Part shown: positions 1-5,045 of the stretch, piece after piece | Position numbering within the stretch: position 1 is the first letter of the stretch | Layout: every line of letters begins with the position of its first letter | NCBI GenBank assembly: GCA_031260365.1 | Contig: JAIRJY010000034.1 | Location: 1-5,366 of the forward strand | Reading direction: 5' to 3' | Source of the DNA: Nitrososphaerota archaeon | GTDB lineage: Archaea > Thermoproteota > Bathyarchaeia > Bathyarchaeales > Bathycorpusculaceae | Length of the DNA stretch: 5,366 nt | The notes under the pieces: model-generated | What the model saw: only the letters and a program-made list of their open reading frames with translations | What the model was told of the DNA's origin: nothing | Databases searched by the model: none | Made by a program: the position numbers and the translations under genes

Positions 1-490
1 CGGCAAGTTCGGGCTTCTCTGTTGACATCCTAGTTTGTGATGGTGGAGGAGCTGGGACCACCCGTATTGGTATTGTTAGATCAAGATTTTTCTGGGCTTT
101 TTCCAACATTGCTTCTGTATCAAAGTTTTCAGGCAGAATCAATGCTCTATTGAGTATTGCTGGAGGTTCTTTCATCCAAACTTCACTGATATTTTGCAGA
201 CCATACGGTGTATTCACATACAGTTTAAAACCACAAACTACAATTGGTGGCGTTTCCAGTATAGTTACTGCTTTCATGACTTCTTTTCCAAAGTGAGGCG
301 AACGTTTCTTATCCTCAATTGTGAAGATGTATGTCATACCAGCTTTGTAAGCTGCAAACCCTAAAAGCCTAGGAGAATTTGATTTGATTTCCGGCCAATA
401 GCGTATTCTGGCTACCGGGTTTTTAGCCCGTTTCCTAGGTAAATAAGCTAATGAACCATGTCTTGGAGCATGAACTTTTCGATGTCCCAT
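1..490 (-). CDS. rpl3: Large ribosomal subunit protein uL3 (L3), archaeal type, 5' part only
   Basis: Partial gene: it starts at the ATG at 490-488 and runs off the left edge after 163 complete codons. Archaeal L3 proteins are usually about 330-350 residues, so roughly half is present. The translated N-terminus (MGHRKVHAPRHGSLAYLPRK, then RIRYWPE at residues 28-34) is the highly conserved archaeal/eukaryotic L3 start and fixes the start codon, although the frame stays open upstream. LLGFAAYKAGMT (42-53) and KKRSPHFGKEV (61-71) are further L3 blocks. L3 binds 23S rRNA and helps form the core of the large subunit near the peptidyl-transferase centre. In archaea it commonly opens the L3-L4-L23-L2 cluster, so rpl4 would be expected just left of the window (inference). 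There is no clear Shine-Dalgarno; GGAAGT eight bases upstream is a poor match. It is divergent from pyrE. Confidence 0.95.
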   Translation of the reverse strand, partial: MGHRKVHAPRHGSLAYLPRKRAKNPVARIRYWPEIKSNSPRLLGFAAYKAGMTYIFTIEDKKRSPHFGKEVMKAVTILETPPIVVCGFKLYVNTPYGLQNISEVWMKEPPAILNRALILPENFDTEAMLEKAQKNLDLTIPIRVVPAPPPSQTRMSTEKPELA

Positions 491-517
491 TGTACTTCCG
501 CTTCGCGCCTGTAGCAA

Positions 518-525
518 ATATAAAA
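518..525 (-). promoter_or_regulatory. Candidate TATA box of the uL3 gene
   Basis: On the minus strand this reads TTTTATAT, centred about 31 bases before the ATG at 490. Archaeal TATA boxes lie about 26-27 bases before the transcription start, so the mRNA would begin near 495 with a leader of only about five bases. This fits the absence of a ribosome site. A second A/T box (TTTATAA, 531-537) would give a leader of roughly 17 bases instead. Assigned by eye only. Confidence 0.35.
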
Positions 526-696
526 TAGAGTTATAAACGTTACCGTTAAAAAATAAAAACAGTGTAAAATACCAAGCACAATAAGTAACAAACAGATAGT
601 TATAGTTTATCAACAAAAAATATTGATGTAAAAAGCATCATTTACAAAAAAAATACACTATAAAATCAGATTTTTCAGGTTTTTATCCAGTAAGAG

Positions 697-704
697 TTAA
701 ATTG
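697..704 (+). promoter_or_regulatory. Candidate TATA box of pyrE (leaderless option)
   Basis: TTAAATTG is centred about 24 bases before the ATG at 725, so transcription would begin at or just after that ATG and give a leaderless mRNA. This agrees with the lack of any GGTG-like site before pyrE. The alternative is TATAAAAT at 659-666, which would give a leader of roughly 36 bases, still without a ribosome site. If transcription starts slightly downstream of 725, the real start codon would be the ATG at 734. Confidence 0.3.
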
Positions 705-724
705 TTATTTTCTATTTTTCAGTT

Positions 725-1345
725 ATGATAATCATGAGTTCCGCTACAGACAAAGTTGCAGAGGCACTTTACAATTCAGGATGTATCAAATTTGGGTCGT
801 TTACAATAAAGTCAGGCGCATTAAGTCCATACTATATTGATATGGCACGTTTACTTTCGAACCCAAAAGAACTAGACGTTATTGCAGAAATTGCAGCTCA
901 AAAAATTTATCAAATCGCTAAGGATAACCCACTAACTAAACTTGCTTCAATAGAATTAAAGGGAGCATTAATTGTACCAATCATCGCTTTCAAAGTTAAT
1001 TTACCATGCATCATAGTACGTAAAGAAGAAAAATCCTACGGAATAACAGGCAGAATTGCTGGTGCAGATGTGAAAAAAGGGGAACACATTTTATTTGTTG
1101 ATGACGTAGTTAGCGAAGGTTTGTCAAAAATTGAAGGAATAAAACCTCTTCAAGAAGCAGGAGCAGAGGTTAAACATATTTTAGTTGTTGTTAATCGTGA
1201 ACAAGGGGGAAAAGAAACATTGGAAAAAGCAGGACACACTGTTCATGCTTTAGCTAAAGTTTCTGAAGTAGTCATTTCGTTACAAAAAAATGGAAAAATT
1301 CCTAGTACACAGGCAGAAGCCGTGCTTAAGTTCATCAAAAAATAA
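725..1345 (+). CDS. pyrE: Orotate phosphoribosyltransferase (PyrE)
   Basis: Transfers the phosphoribosyl group of PRPP to orotate, giving orotidine 5'-phosphate, the step before decarboxylation to UMP; cytosolic, usually a dimer. At 206 residues it has the normal bacterial/archaeal PyrE length. Visible landmarks are KFGSFTIKSG (22-31) leading into SPYYIDMARLLSNP (34-47), the N-terminal orotate-site region; VRKEEKSYG (98-106), the flexible catalytic loop; and ILFVDDVVSEGLS (122-134), the PRPP-binding motif with both acidic residues (D126, D127). The phosphate loop reads VSEGLS rather than the usual TTGGS type, a noticeable divergence. The start at 725 gives an extra MII; the ATG at 734 (MSSATDK...) is equally possible and resembles typical PyrE starts. 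Neither has a Shine-Dalgarno. The stop is 4 bases from that of the convergent kinase gene. A PRPP-dependent relative with another base specificity cannot be excluded, but the orotate-site motif argues for PyrE. Confidence 0.85.
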   Translation: MIIMSSATDKVAEALYNSGCIKFGSFTIKSGALSPYYIDMARLLSNPKELDVIAEIAAQKIYQIAKDNPLTKLASIELKGALIVPIIAFKVNLPCIIVRKEEKSYGITGRIAGADVKKGEHILFVDDVVSEGLSKIEGIKPLQEAGAEVKHILVVVNREQGGKETLEKAGHTVHALAKVSEVVISLQKNGKIPSTQAEAVLKFIKK

Positions 1346-1359
1346 ATGATTATTTTTTG
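1336..1359. terminator. Shared two-way terminator made by the 3' ends of pyrE and the CysC-like gene
   Basis: Positions 1336-1345 (CAAAAAATAA) and 1350-1359 (TTATTTTTTG) form a perfect 10-bp inverted repeat around a 4-base spacer (ATGA). The left arm ends with the pyrE stop TAA (1343-1345); the right arm begins with the TTA that is the minus-strand stop of the kinase gene (1350-1352). Each transcript ends in a run of six U (T6 at 1353-1358 on plus; A6 at 1337-1342 read from minus). Archaeal RNA polymerase terminates at U-rich tracts, so one element can serve both genes. Structure is seen directly; function is inferred. Confidence 0.6.
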
Positions 1360-1904
1360 GAAATTATTTCTTGGTATATTTGTTGTGCAACTTCTTTTGG
1401 AGTAAGCACAAAATTGTTCACTACCACATCAGGTTTTAATGGGATTTCATATGGTTGACCAACACCAGGAACTGTACTAGACATTTTATTTTGTAGTGCT
1501 TTTAGGTAAATTTGTGTTGGCGCACCATACGTTTCTTTTCGTTCAGTTTCACGTTGAACACATATATCAAAAGGACAATCAAGATAAGCCTCTATGAATC
1601 GAGTTATTTGTGCGCGCGCATCATCGCGGTAACGCCTAAGATTACCAGTGGCATCAATCAAAACATTTATGCCATTTTGTGTAAGCATTTTAGAGGTATA
1701 AACAAGAGCAGCATAAACTATATCGCGCTCCTCAGTACTGTAAGTTGGATTGGGAGTTAAAGTTTTTCGTATTTCATCGGTTGATAATAACTGTACAGAA
1801 ATACCATTTTTGTTTAAGATATCTATCAGGGTACAAGAAACAACAGATTTACCACTTCCCGGAAGACCAGTTATCCAAACACACCAACCAGTATTTACAT
1901 TCAT
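1350..1904 (-). CDS. CysC-like P-loop kinase (APS-kinase family; substrate uncertain)
   Basis: A 184-residue P-loop kinase whose nearest family is adenylylsulfate (APS) kinase, which phosphorylates the 3'-OH of APS to make PAPS; bacterial CysC has a similar length (about 200). Visible are the Walker A GLPGSGKS (13-20), an acidic/arginine motif STDEIRKTL (41-49), YSTEERDIVY (55-64), RFIEAYLDCPFDICVQRE (102-119) and VPGVGQPYE (145-153). The order matches APS kinase, whose last motif is usually of the GIDSPYE kind. Two substrate-side motifs differ: the usual DGDNVR is STDEIR, and the usual SAFISP stretch is DATGNLRRYRDDAR (84-97), closer to general AAA_33-type small-molecule kinases. No sulfurylase or PAPS reductase gene lies nearby. 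The fold and kinase call are secure; APS as substrate is not. The ATG at 1904 has no Shine-Dalgarno. It shares strand and neighbourhood with the APH-like kinase gene upstream. Confidence 0.75.
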   Translation of the reverse strand: MNVNTGWCVWITGLPGSGKSVVSCTLIDILNKNGISVQLLSTDEIRKTLTPNPTYSTEERDIVYAALVYTSKMLTQNGINVLIDATGNLRRYRDDARAQITRFIEAYLDCPFDICVQRETERKETYGAPTQIYLKALQNKMSSTVPGVGQPYEIPLKPDVVVNNFVLTPKEVAQQIYQEIISKK

Positions 1905-1918
1905 AGTTTATTATACAC

Positions 1919-1952
1919 AAATAAAATAATCAAAAAAGTCTTGTTTAAATTT
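1919..1952 (-). promoter_or_regulatory. Candidate promoter of the CysC-like kinase gene
   Basis: Two A/T boxes on the minus strand could act as a TATA box. One lies at 1921-1930 (ATTATTTTAT), centred about 22 bases before the ATG, which would give a leaderless mRNA. The other lies at 1944-1952 (AAATTTAAA), giving a leader of about 17 bases. No GGTG-type site lies before the start. An own promoter fits with the hairpin found after the upstream kinase gene. Weak evidence, since the whole spacer is A/T-rich. Confidence 0.25.
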
Positions 1953-2057
1953 ATCTATTCAGCACAAAAATAGTTAAAAAGAGTAAGAACACAAAAAAAT
2001 AAACGTTTTTAAAAATTTGGATATCTTACAACAAACACATAAGAGAACGGTTAATGC

Positions 2058-2107
2058 AAAAATAGGTCAGCAAACACGAATTATTCAAATCAAACACGTG
2101 TTTTGCT
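2058..2107 (-). terminator. Palindromic hairpin after the APH-like kinase gene (possible terminator or operator)
   Basis: Positions 2069-2078 (AGCAAACACG) pair with 2097-2107 (CGTGTTTTGCT) with one bulged base, around an 18-base loop. Inside it, 2092-2103 (AAACACGTGTTT) is a perfect 12-bp palindrome, and CAAACACG occurs twice 20 bases apart (2071-2078 and 2091-2098). Read on the minus strand, the hairpin lies about 36 bases past the stop of the kinase gene and is followed by five T (2062-2058), so it could end that transcript. The perfect palindrome could equally be a binding site for a dimeric regulator of the CysC-like gene. Confidence 0.35.
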
Positions 2108-2142
2108 AACGTGTAATAGTACAAACTAATTCAGTTAAAAAT

Positions 2143-3246
2143 TTAGAATAGAGAGTTTACATCCATTATATTAAAACGGTCCTGTTGTAACATGTTTTGT
2201 GCAAAATTTAACAGTTTAACACGTGTATCAACACTCAAGTGTGGGTACCATATAGGCGAAGCGACAACAAGACTACGCCAAGCATAGAAAGGTTGCACTA
2301 CTTCAAGCACTTCTGAATCACGTGTTTTTTGCAAATAGTTTTCCCAGAAAAGTTTGAACAAAATGTCAAAAGTACCACTTAATTCGCCATATTTTTGAAG
2401 AGAATAGAATAGGTAGTTTATGGTTAACGCTGCGATATCATCAGCGGGTTCACCCCATTCACCTCGGCTACGATCAAGTGTAGTGAAATCTACACCTTCA
2501 CGGAAAAGAATGTTCCAAGGATGAAAGTCACCATGTACTTGACTTAGCCTATGGGTTCGTTCTTTTAGTTTCCATCGCCATTCAATACAGGATTTTTCAA
2601 TGTCAACAAAATATGTTTTACTAACATATGCAAAGTCTTTGGGATAACTATCAAGTAGCCCCATAATACATTCCCCGTGACCAATTAAATCACGAATTCT
2701 TCTTACGTATAATCCTGAGGAATTATAGCGCGTTTTATGTATTTCAGCCAGGTAGTCTGAGAGTACAACACAACGATTCATATCAAGTTCGCGTATGTCA
2801 CCTGTTTCTTTTAGGTGATCAAGATCCAAATGATATAGGTTTCCTTCGACAAATTCTGTTAAAATAAAATATTCTTTACCTCTGCCAACAGAAATCAGTT
2901 TTCCGCTGTCTTCAAAACAACCTGCATCGACAGCTCGCACATGCTTTGGCAGTTTATTAAAAGCAGAATTTTGCCATATTAAAACCTGGGCACGATCTGA
3001 GAAGTGATCATGTCCAAATCCTTCGCCAGGGCGCATTGTTTCAAGCACCACCCGTCGAGTCTTGCCGTCATGTTTAAATTCAATAACATATGGACAACCA
3101 TAACCGAACCCTTTCAGGACATCAGTAGTTCCAAGTGTTTCACCTATCCTCCAGATACGCTGTACTTTGACTTTTTCACCGTAAAGAGAACGCATATATT
3201 GAAACACAGCGTCTTGTGATAGGTTCAAAACATCAGCGTTACTCAT
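2143..3246 (-). CDS. APH/choline-kinase-family small-molecule kinase, substrate unknown
   Basis: A 367-residue protein of the aminoglycoside phosphotransferase (APH) superfamily, ATP-dependent kinases of small hydroxyl compounds. The C-lobe is clear: catalytic loop VHGDFHPWNILF (237-248) with catalytic Asp D240 and metal-binding N245; the DFG-like segment LDRS (D258); then EWGEPADDIA (263-272), matching the usual GDPxxDLA. The hinge is probably LTEFVEG (129-135). The N-lobe is unusual: the strand expected to carry the ATP-anchoring lysine reads VVLETMRP (67-74) with no lysine, followed by GFGHDHFSDRA (76-86), which is probably family-specific. No signal peptide or membrane segment, so cytosolic. 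The start is backed by GGTGA four bases upstream. It is divergent from ahcY and lies 238 bases before the CysC-like kinase gene on the same strand. It should not be read as antibiotic resistance; this fold covers choline, homoserine and sugar kinases. Confidence 0.85.
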   Translation of the reverse strand: MSNADVLNLSQDAVFQYMRSLYGEKVKVQRIWRIGETLGTTDVLKGFGYGCPYVIEFKHDGKTRRVVLETMRPGEGFGHDHFSDRAQVLIWQNSAFNKLPKHVRAVDAGCFEDSGKLISVGRGKEYFILTEFVEGNLYHLDLDHLKETGDIRELDMNRCVVLSDYLAEIHKTRYNSSGLYVRRIRDLIGHGECIMGLLDSYPKDFAYVSKTYFVDIEKSCIEWRWKLKERTHRLSQVHGDFHPWNILFREGVDFTTLDRSRGEWGEPADDIAALTINYLFYSLQKYGELSGTFDILFKLFWENYLQKTRDSEVLEVVQPFYAWRSLVVASPIWYPHLSVDTRVKLLNFAQNMLQQDRFNIMDVNSLF

Positions 3247-3250
3247 ATAA

Positions 3251-3255
3251 TCACC
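3251..3255 (-). promoter_or_regulatory. Shine-Dalgarno site of the APH-like kinase gene
   Basis: GGTGA on the minus strand, four bases before the ATG at 3246. It matches the complement of the conserved archaeal 16S rRNA 3' end and supports this start codon. Confidence 0.7.
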
Positions 3256-3286
3256 AGTTAGCTATACAAAAAAGAGGAAGTACCAC

Positions 3287-3294
3287 ATTTAAAT
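3287..3294 (-). promoter_or_regulatory. Candidate TATA box of the APH-like kinase gene
   Basis: ATTTAAAT, centred about 44 bases before the ATG. A start of transcription 26-27 bases further on (near 3264) would give a leader of about 18 bases that just contains the GGTGA site. This spacing matches that of the other two genes with ribosome sites in this window. Confidence 0.4.
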
Positions 3295-3344
3295 CTTAAC
3301 AAAAAATATGTGTTACTAGATGTTCTATTAATAAGGGATAAAAC

Positions 3345-3350
3345 TAATAT
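3345..3350 (+). promoter_or_regulatory. Candidate TATA box of ahcY
   Basis: TAATAT, centred about 42 bases before the ahcY ATG. It would place the mRNA start near 3374, just before the ribosome site. Other A/T boxes nearby (3327-3334 and 3337-3342) are possible, so this choice rests on the spacing shared with the other leadered genes. Confidence 0.3.
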
Positions 3351-3375
3351 AGAAAATACATCAGTCAGCCATAAC

Positions 3376-3381
3376 AAGGTG
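3376..3381 (+). promoter_or_regulatory. Shine-Dalgarno site of ahcY
   Basis: AAGGTG, eight bases before the ATG at 3390. It supports this ATG as the start and indicates a leadered mRNA. Confidence 0.65.
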
Positions 3382-3389
3382 TAACTATA

Positions 3390-4646
3390 ATGGAAGAGTT
3401 TCAAATAAAAAATATAGCATTAGCAGCACAAGGTCATTTACAAATTGAATGGGCAACAAAACACATGCCAGTTCTTAACGTAATTAGAGAGAGATTTGAA
3501 AAAGAAAAACCGCTACAAGGACAAACTCTAGCAGCATGTCTACATGTTACAAAAGAAACAGCTGTTTTAGTTAAGACCCTTATCGCAGGAGGTGCCAATG
3601 TCGCTCTATGTGGGTCTAATCCACTCTCAACTCAAGATGACGTAGCCGCAGCTTTAGCAGACAGTAAAGTTCACGTTTTTGCGTGGAGAGGTCAAAACAC
3701 TGAAGATTACTACAAATGTATCGAAAAAGTCCTTGATTTTAAACCAACCATAACTATGGATGACGGTGCTGACGTAGTAGGCATGCTCCACAACAAACGT
3801 CAAGACCAAATCAAAAACATTAAAGGCGGAACCGAAGAGACCTCCACAGGCGTAGTCCGCTTAAAAGCAATGGAACAAGATGGTAGTCTTAAGTATCCAA
3901 TTATAGCTGTCAATGACGCATACACAAAATATCTTTTTGATAATAGATATGGAACAGGTCAAAGTACCATTGACGGAATACTACGTACAACTTCAGTATT
4001 ATTAGCAGGCAAAAATTTTGTTGTTGGCGGATATGGATGGTGCAGCAGAGGTATCGCTATGCGTGCAAAAGGATTAGGCGCAAATGTTATAGTAACAGAA
4101 GTCCAACCAACTCGCGCTTTAGAAGCAGTTATGGATGGTTACCAAGTCATGCCCATGTCTGAAGCAGCCCACATAGGAGACATATTTGCTACTGCTACAG
4201 GAGACATAAATGTCATACGTAAAGAACACATGCAAAAAATGAAAGAAGGCACCATATTATGTAACAGTGGTCACTTTAACGTAGAAATTAACATAGAAGA
4301 TTTAGAAACCCTTGCAACATCTAAACGTGTTATTCGTCCAAACATGGAAGAATATACACTAAAAGATGGCAAACATTTGTATTTGCTTGCTGAAGGCAGA
4401 CTTGTCAATTTAGCAGCGGCAGAAGGTCATCCATCAGAAGTCATGGATATGTCGTTTGCTAATCAAGCGTTATGTTCAGAATATATCGCTAGGAGTACAA
4501 AATTGGAAACTAAAGTGTACACTGTACCAAAAGAGCTTGATGAAAAAGTTGCTGAGCTAAAGTTGAAAAGTATGAGTATATCTATAGATGAGTTAACTGA
4601 AGAACAGAAAAAATACTTATCCACTTGGAAAATGGGTACAACCTAA
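3390..4646 (+). CDS. ahcY: Adenosylhomocysteinase (S-adenosylhomocysteine hydrolase)
   Basis: NAD-dependent cytosolic enzyme that splits S-adenosylhomocysteine into adenosine and homocysteine, removing the product inhibitor of SAM-dependent methyltransferases. At 418 residues it fits the shorter archaeal/Thermotoga-type form without the insert seen in many bacteria. Motifs in order: MDDGADVV (123-130), [13 protein letters not shown] (146-158), [20 protein letters not shown] (173-192) with K180, D184 and N185 at the catalytic positions, the NAD-binding [11 protein letters not shown] (211-221), and [10 protein letters not shown] (291-300). The third position of the usual GxGxxG dinucleotide motif is Ser (S219) instead of Gly. 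It ends at the acidic tail and [10 protein letters not shown], as in archaeal homologues, without the C-terminal Lys-Tyr extension of the eukaryotic type. In some methanogens this family prefers S-inosylhomocysteine; the sequence alone does not settle that. The start is supported by AAGGTG. A small membrane protein gene follows 74 bases downstream. Confidence 0.97.
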   Translation: MEEFQIKNIALAAQGHLQIEWATKHMPVLNVIRERFEKEKPLQGQTLAACLHVTKETAVLVKTLIAGGANVALCGSNPLSTQDDVAAALADSKVHVFAWRGQNTEDYYKCIEKVLDFKPTITMDDGADVVGMLHNKRQDQIKNIKGGTEETSTGVVRLKAMEQDGSLKYPIIAVNDAYTKYLFDNRYGTGQSTIDGILRTTSVLLAGKNFVVGGYGWCSRGIAMRAKGLGANVIVTEVQPTRALEAVMDGYQVMPMSEAAHIGDIFATATGDINVIRKEHMQKMKEGTILCNSGHFNVEINIEDLETLATSKRVIRPNMEEYTLKDGKHLYLLAEGRLVNLAAAEGHPSEVMDMSFANQALCSEYIARSTKLETKVYTVPKELDEKVAELKLKSMSISIDELTEEQKKYLSTWKMGTT

Positions 4647-4672
4647 TATTGAGTACAGGAATTCATGACAAA

Positions 4673-4688
4673 CTTTAAATTGTTAAAG
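4673..4688 (+). promoter_or_regulatory. Candidate TATA box, with inverted repeat, before the small membrane protein gene
   Basis: CTTTAA (4673-4678) and TTAAAG (4683-4688) form a perfect 6-bp inverted repeat around ATTG. The TTTAAATT inside it, centred about 43 bases before the ATG at 4721, would place a transcription start near 4704, just ahead of the ribosome site. This suggests the gene can be transcribed apart from ahcY, although read-through is also possible as no T-rich terminator separates them. Confidence 0.35.
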
Positions 4689-4707
4689 CTAGTACATGGC
4701 TATAAGT

Positions 4708-4712
4708 GGTGA
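4708..4712 (+). promoter_or_regulatory. Shine-Dalgarno site of the small membrane protein gene
   Basis: GGTGA, eight bases before the ATG at 4721. It is good evidence that this short gene is translated and that the ATG is correct. Confidence 0.7.
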
Positions 4713-4720
4713 ATCACTAA

Positions 4721-5008
4721 ATGGTAAGTAAAGATCAAGCTATAGGTGGAACAATACTGGTCGTTTGTGTTCTTGTTGCTGTATGCTATATCGTTGCTAT
4801 AGCCGCGCCTGATCAGGTCACCAATCTGCTTCACTCAGATATGGATAAAGACACATTCAGGTTATGGATAGTCACAATTCCTGTATTCATCGCCTTTGTT
4901 GCGATAATGTTCATAGGCGCATGGATTGGATGGACAATGGCAACTACACCTCCGCCAAAACCGATTGAAGAAATCACAACTGAAATCGATGAGAAGAAAG
5001 AAGAATAA
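4721..5008 (+). CDS. Small two-helix membrane protein of unknown function
   Basis: A 95-residue protein with two clear hydrophobic segments: about residues 9-29 (GGTILVVCVLVAVCYIVAIAA) shortened here to its core, and about 48-73 (from LWIVTIPVF to GWTMA). The 30-47 loop is polar and acidic (SDMDKD). After the second helix comes TPPPKP (76-81) and a highly charged, mostly acidic tail (IEEITTEIDEKKEE). The start has a strong GGTGA site, so this is a real gene. By the positive-inside tendency and the charged tail, both ends probably face the cytoplasm with a short external loop (inference). No enzyme motif, cysteine pair or signal-peptidase site is evident. I recall similar short proteins ending WxxATTPPPKPIEE from Bathyarchaeia-like genomes, mostly unnamed; this is memory, not a search. 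A partner or regulatory subunit of a membrane complex is possible. Confidence 0.8.
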   Translation: MVSKDQAIGGTILVVCVLVAVCYIVAIAAPDQVTNLLHSDMDKDTFRLWIVTIPVFIAFVAIMFIGAWIGWTMATTPPPKPIEEITTEIDEKKEE

Positions 5009-5045
5009 AAAAAAGTTCTTCTTAAATAACATTTTATTTTTTATT
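4998..5045 (+). terminator. Hairpin and T-rich terminator overlapping the end of the small membrane protein gene
   Basis: AAGAAGAA (4998-5005) and TTCTTCTT (5016-5023) form a perfect 8-bp stem with a 10-base loop; the loop begins with the stop codon TAA (5006-5008). A T-rich stretch follows at 5032-5044, the usual archaeal termination signal. The left arm doubles as the last lysine/glutamate codons of the gene, so part of the repeat may be a by-product of that A/G-rich coding tail; the perfectly matching T/C arm outside the gene is not. Confidence 0.55.

Larger units (their letters stand above)
491..724. other. Divergent intergenic region between the uL3 gene and pyrE
   Basis: This very A/T-rich spacer holds both divergent promoters. 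I see no tRNA, no ORF with coding character and no long repeat. A small inverted repeat (TGATG at 624-628 with CATCA at 636-640, 7-base loop) lies in the middle. Candidate A/T boxes for pyrE are TATAAAAT at 659-666 and TTAAATTG at 697-704; the candidate box for the uL3 gene is at 518-525. Confidence 0.6.

Noticed and set aside
1512..1760. Plus-strand open frame inside the CysC-like gene
   Set aside because: It lies wholly antisense to a gene with recognisable kinase motifs, has no ribosome site and no recognisable domain.
3004..3219. Plus-strand open frame inside the APH-like kinase gene
   Set aside because: It is antisense to a conserved kinase gene, short, with no motif or start signal.
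2143..3246. Reading the APH-fold kinase as an antibiotic-resistance gene
   Set aside because: Only the general superfamily motifs are shared; the N-lobe and the genomic context do not resemble known aminoglycoside kinases.
4705..4718. Small hairpin (AGTG with CACT) that would cover the ribosome site of the small membrane protein gene
   Set aside because: Only four base pairs with a six-base loop in A/T-rich RNA; too weak to claim translational control.
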